Assembly (NCBI GenBank): GCA_934667275.1
Contig: CAKULK010000025.1
Location: 1 to 8,407 of the forward strand
Direction: 5' to 3'
Length of the DNA: 8,407 bases
Source of the DNA: an uncultured Bacteroidales bacterium
GTDB lineage: Bacteria; Bacteroidota; Bacteroidia; Bacteroidales; Paludibacteraceae
Part shown: piece after piece, positions 7,121 to 8,407 of the stretch
Layout: every line of letters starts with the position of its first letter
How positions within the stretch are numbered: the stretch's first letter is position 1
Made by a program: the position numbers and the translations under genes
Notes under the pieces: generated by a model
Told to the model about the DNA's origin: nothing
Databases searched by the model: none
What the model saw: the letters and a program-made list of their open reading frames with translations, nothing else

Positions 7121-7518
7121 AGCGGTATTTGGTTTAGATATTCATATTGATTGGGCAGCACGCGCGCTATCACGGTCTGCGCACCATTGCTCAGCACGAG
7201 ATAAGGCACATGCAGTTGGCGGTTGTAAACAGCGGCTTGGTCGAGCACCTGCTGCGTGAGGGGTACGGTGTCTGCCTTGAACTCCAACAGCATAAGCGGC
7301 TGCATGGCAGCACTATACACAATGGCATCACACCTCTTCTGCAAGCCCGCCACCTCGATGGGCACCTCCACGGCAATCAACGAGTGCGGGTAGCCGCATT
7401 GTGTCTCCAACGACTCCAATACCTGCTGCCGCACCCACTCTTCGGGCGTCAGGCGCACAAACCGCCGACGCCATGCGCAAAAAATTTGCTCCTTGTTATT
7501 TACCGTTTTAGTTCTCAT
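7099..7518 (-). CDS. Small HsdR N-terminal-domain (PD-(D/E)xK-like) protein
   Basis: The 139-residue product is a stand-alone version of the N-terminal nuclease domain of type I restriction HsdR subunits (HSDR_N-type). The visible core is PEEWVRQ (25-31), E51, the Asp of CDAIVY (D64), LLEFKA with Glu79-x-Lys81, and DQAAVYN (93-99). This matches the E...D...ExK...QxxxY order of PD-(D/E)xK nucleases, so catalytic residues appear intact. No helicase domain and no HsdM or HsdS gene is nearby, so it is not a restriction-modification system. Such single-domain proteins are common in Bacteroidota; their role is unknown. The frame is open back to 7563, but ATG 7518 fits better: it lies just after a strong promoter, and the extra upstream residues would overlap that promoter. 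The next gene, phoH, overlaps its last 22 nt. Confidence 0.85.
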   Translation of the reverse strand: MRTKTVNNKEQIFCAWRRRFVRLTPEEWVRQQVLESLETQCGYPHSLIAVEVPIEVAGLQKRCDAIVYSAAMQPLMLLEFKADTVPLTQQVLDQAAVYNRQLHVPYLVLSNGAQTVIARVLPNQYEYLNQIPLWSQLSN

Positions 7519-7527
7519 TCCGTGGTG

Positions 7528-7557
7528 CAAAGTTACACTTTTCCGCCACATATACAA
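7528..7557 (-). promoter_or_regulatory. Bacteroidota-type promoter for the HsdR_N-phoH pair
   Basis: On the minus strand, TAACTTTG (7528-7535) is a perfect match to the Bacteroidota -7 consensus TAnnTTTG. A TTG lies upstream (7555-7557) with a 19-nt gap, the expected spacing for the -33 element. The transcript should start near 7520-7523, only a few nucleotides before the ATG at 7518. The mRNA would therefore be nearly leaderless. Confidence 0.75.
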
Positions 7558-7565
7558 ACACATAG

Positions 7566-7583
7566 AGACTGCCCAAGCAGTTT
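7566..7583 (-). terminator. Short hairpin after the HdeD-like gene
   Basis: Positions 7566-7572 and 7577-7583 form a 7-bp stem, one pair being G-T, around a CCAA/TTGG tetraloop. It lies 37 nt beyond the stop of the minus-strand gene at 7620 and before the next promoter. On the minus strand it is followed by CTCTATGTGTTTG, a poor T-tract. It is a possible weak terminator separating the two minus-strand units. Confidence 0.35.
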
Positions 7584-7619
7584 GAGCAACCTCTATTCTT
7601 CAGTGTGAAAGAATTTGCA

Positions 7620-8204
7620 TCACTTCACCTCTTCGGCATCCACAAACTCGAAGCGGTCGTGCAGTTGCTTGAGGCGTTTCTCAAAGCGGTTGATACCTGC
7701 CACTTGTACCCAATAGCCCACGCCTGCGAGTACGATGCCAAGGCTGACCAAGATGGTGAGCGTAGTGGCACTGACAGCCGGTTGGAAGAATCCGTAAACA
7801 CCAAATGCCGCTGCCAACAAGCCGAAAAGCAACATTATCCACCAATAGCGGAAACCCACCTGCTTGAAATCGAAAGACTCGATGGCAATCCGCACCCCTT
7901 CAAACAACACTACAAAGGCAAATACGAAGGGCAGAGCCGCAGCCAACGACACAGGGTGAATAATGAAGAAGATACCCATCAGCACCTGCAACATAGCCGA
8001 CAGGAACAACAAGCCGCTTTGCGGCAAAATAAGGTGCAATCTGCCCCATGCGGCAAACTCGCAACATCCTGCCACCAAAAAGAACAGACCGAGGAGCCAT
8101 GCAAGACTCAACAATGTGCTACCCGTATTGACGAGACAAACGATACCCAATGCCACGAGCGCAATTCCCGCAAGGCACATCCAGATTTTTGTACTTGTTT
8201 TCAT
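7620..8204 (-). CDS. HdeD/DUF308-family inner-membrane protein
   Basis: The 194-residue product has six predicted membrane segments (about 7-25, 31-52, 63-82, 86-105, 120-141, 146-169) and a charged cytosolic tail (NRFEKRLKQLHDRFEFVDAEEVK). The pattern of two repeated three-helix units, with VAGCCEF after helix 2 and VLFEGVRIAIE after helix 4, fits the HdeD/DUF308 family, as does the length. E. coli HdeD is linked to acid resistance at high cell density, but the biochemical role of family members is unknown and the Bacteroidota copies may differ. I chose ATG 8204 (MKTSTKIW). An in-frame ATG at 8261 would add 19 residues rich in Arg and Ile and overlap a dyad-rich region, so it is less likely. 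The gene appears to be its own transcription unit. Confidence 0.85.
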   Translation of the reverse strand: MKTSTKIWMCLAGIALVALGIVCLVNTGSTLLSLAWLLGLFFLVAGCCEFAAWGRLHLILPQSGLLFLSAMLQVLMGIFFIIHPVSLAAALPFVFAFVVLFEGVRIAIESFDFKQVGFRYWWIMLLFGLLAAAFGVYGFFQPAVSATTLTILVSLGIVLAGVGYWVQVAGINRFEKRLKQLHDRFEFVDAEEVK

Positions 8205-8229
8205 AACGATGCGTTTTATTCGTTGAACG

Positions 8230-8343
8230 ATTTGCAAGAATGTGCGCAAATAACGTGCCAAAGATTAAAACTGACAAATTGTCACCGGTGCAAGTGTGGC
8301 ATAAGTGTGTTGAATCCTTTGGCCGGTATCCGGCAAGTTCAAC
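8230..8343. promoter_or_regulatory. Dyad-rich region upstream of the HdeD-like gene
   Basis: Four dyads lie in 114 nt. They are ATTTGC/GCAAAT (8230-8235, 8246-8251); TGACA/TGTCA (8272-8276, 8280-8284); the palindrome CACCGGTG (8283-8290); and a nested structure at 8309-8343. In the nested one, GTTGAA pairs with TTCAAC around an inner GCCGG-TAT-CCGGC stem (8322-8334). They may be operator sites or a structured leader of the minus-strand gene. No known riboswitch is recognised. Confidence 0.4.
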
Positions 8344-8352
8344 TTGGAAGTG

Positions 8353-8360
8353 CAAAAGTA
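8353..8360 (-). promoter_or_regulatory. Candidate -7 element for the HdeD-like gene
   Basis: On the minus strand this reads TACTTTTG, an exact TAnnTTTG match. No TTG occurs at the expected upstream distance, so the call is weak. If used, the transcript would carry a leader of about 140 nt containing the nested hairpin at 8309-8343. A nearer 7/8 match, AATCTTTG at 8259-8266, is an alternative, also without a well-spaced -33 element. Confidence 0.3.
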
Positions 8361-8407
8361 GTGGTTCAAAGGAATATGTTTTATAAGTAGCATGGGTTCT
8401 CTCTTGT

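Noticed and set aside
7099..7518. Restriction-modification or other defence system
   Set aside because: Only a stand-alone HsdR N-terminal domain is present, with no helicase, methylase or specificity subunit nearby, and phoH is a housekeeping-type neighbour.
7605..8390. Long plus-strand open frame (261 codons) opposite the HdeD-like gene
   Set aside because: The translation is rich in Gln, His, Cys and Lys without domain sense, while the minus strand encodes a coherent six-helix membrane protein.

Overview
The window looks like chromosomal DNA from a Bacteroidota organism, most likely order Bacteroidales. The evidence is a run of Sec-exported proteins built from GLUG-type and InlB/Listeria-Bacteroides repeats, a type IX secretion (T9SS) type A-like C-terminal sorting domain, A-rich translation leaders without clear Shine-Dalgarno sites, and one good Bacteroidota-type promoter (-33 TTG, -7 TAnnTTTG). 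Species cannot be told from the sequence. Left, plus strand (188-6078): a cytosolic protein of unknown function is followed by five genes with signal peptides. They are a GLUG-repeat adhesin-like protein (A), two InlB-repeat proteins (B, C), an InlB-repeat protein with a T9SS sorting domain (D), and a predicted outer-membrane beta-barrel (E). Most gaps are 10-14 nt, so this reads as one operon; only B and C are separated, by 147 nt holding a phased short repeat. D and E appear as one long open frame only because of an apparent one-base deletion near 5160. Reading through it in the -1 frame restores a typical sorting-domain end and a stop 10 nt before E. Right, minus strand: an HdeD/DUF308-like membrane protein (7620-8204), then a small HsdR-N-terminal-domain protein (7099-7518) overlapping a PhoH-family ATPase (6131-7120). 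The last two are probably co-transcribed from the promoter at 7528-7557. The two halves converge on a strong 14-bp hairpin at 6090-6130. The most interesting point is in the secreted operon. A, B and C all stop at the same place in an InlB repeat, just after the first beta-hairpin. C and D both begin, after their signal peptides, with a repeat lacking that hairpin. Only D carries the sorting domain. This could be a set of proteins that complete each other's repeats, or the decayed remains of tandem copies of one gene. The sequence of the C/D and D/E junctions gives some support to the second reading.
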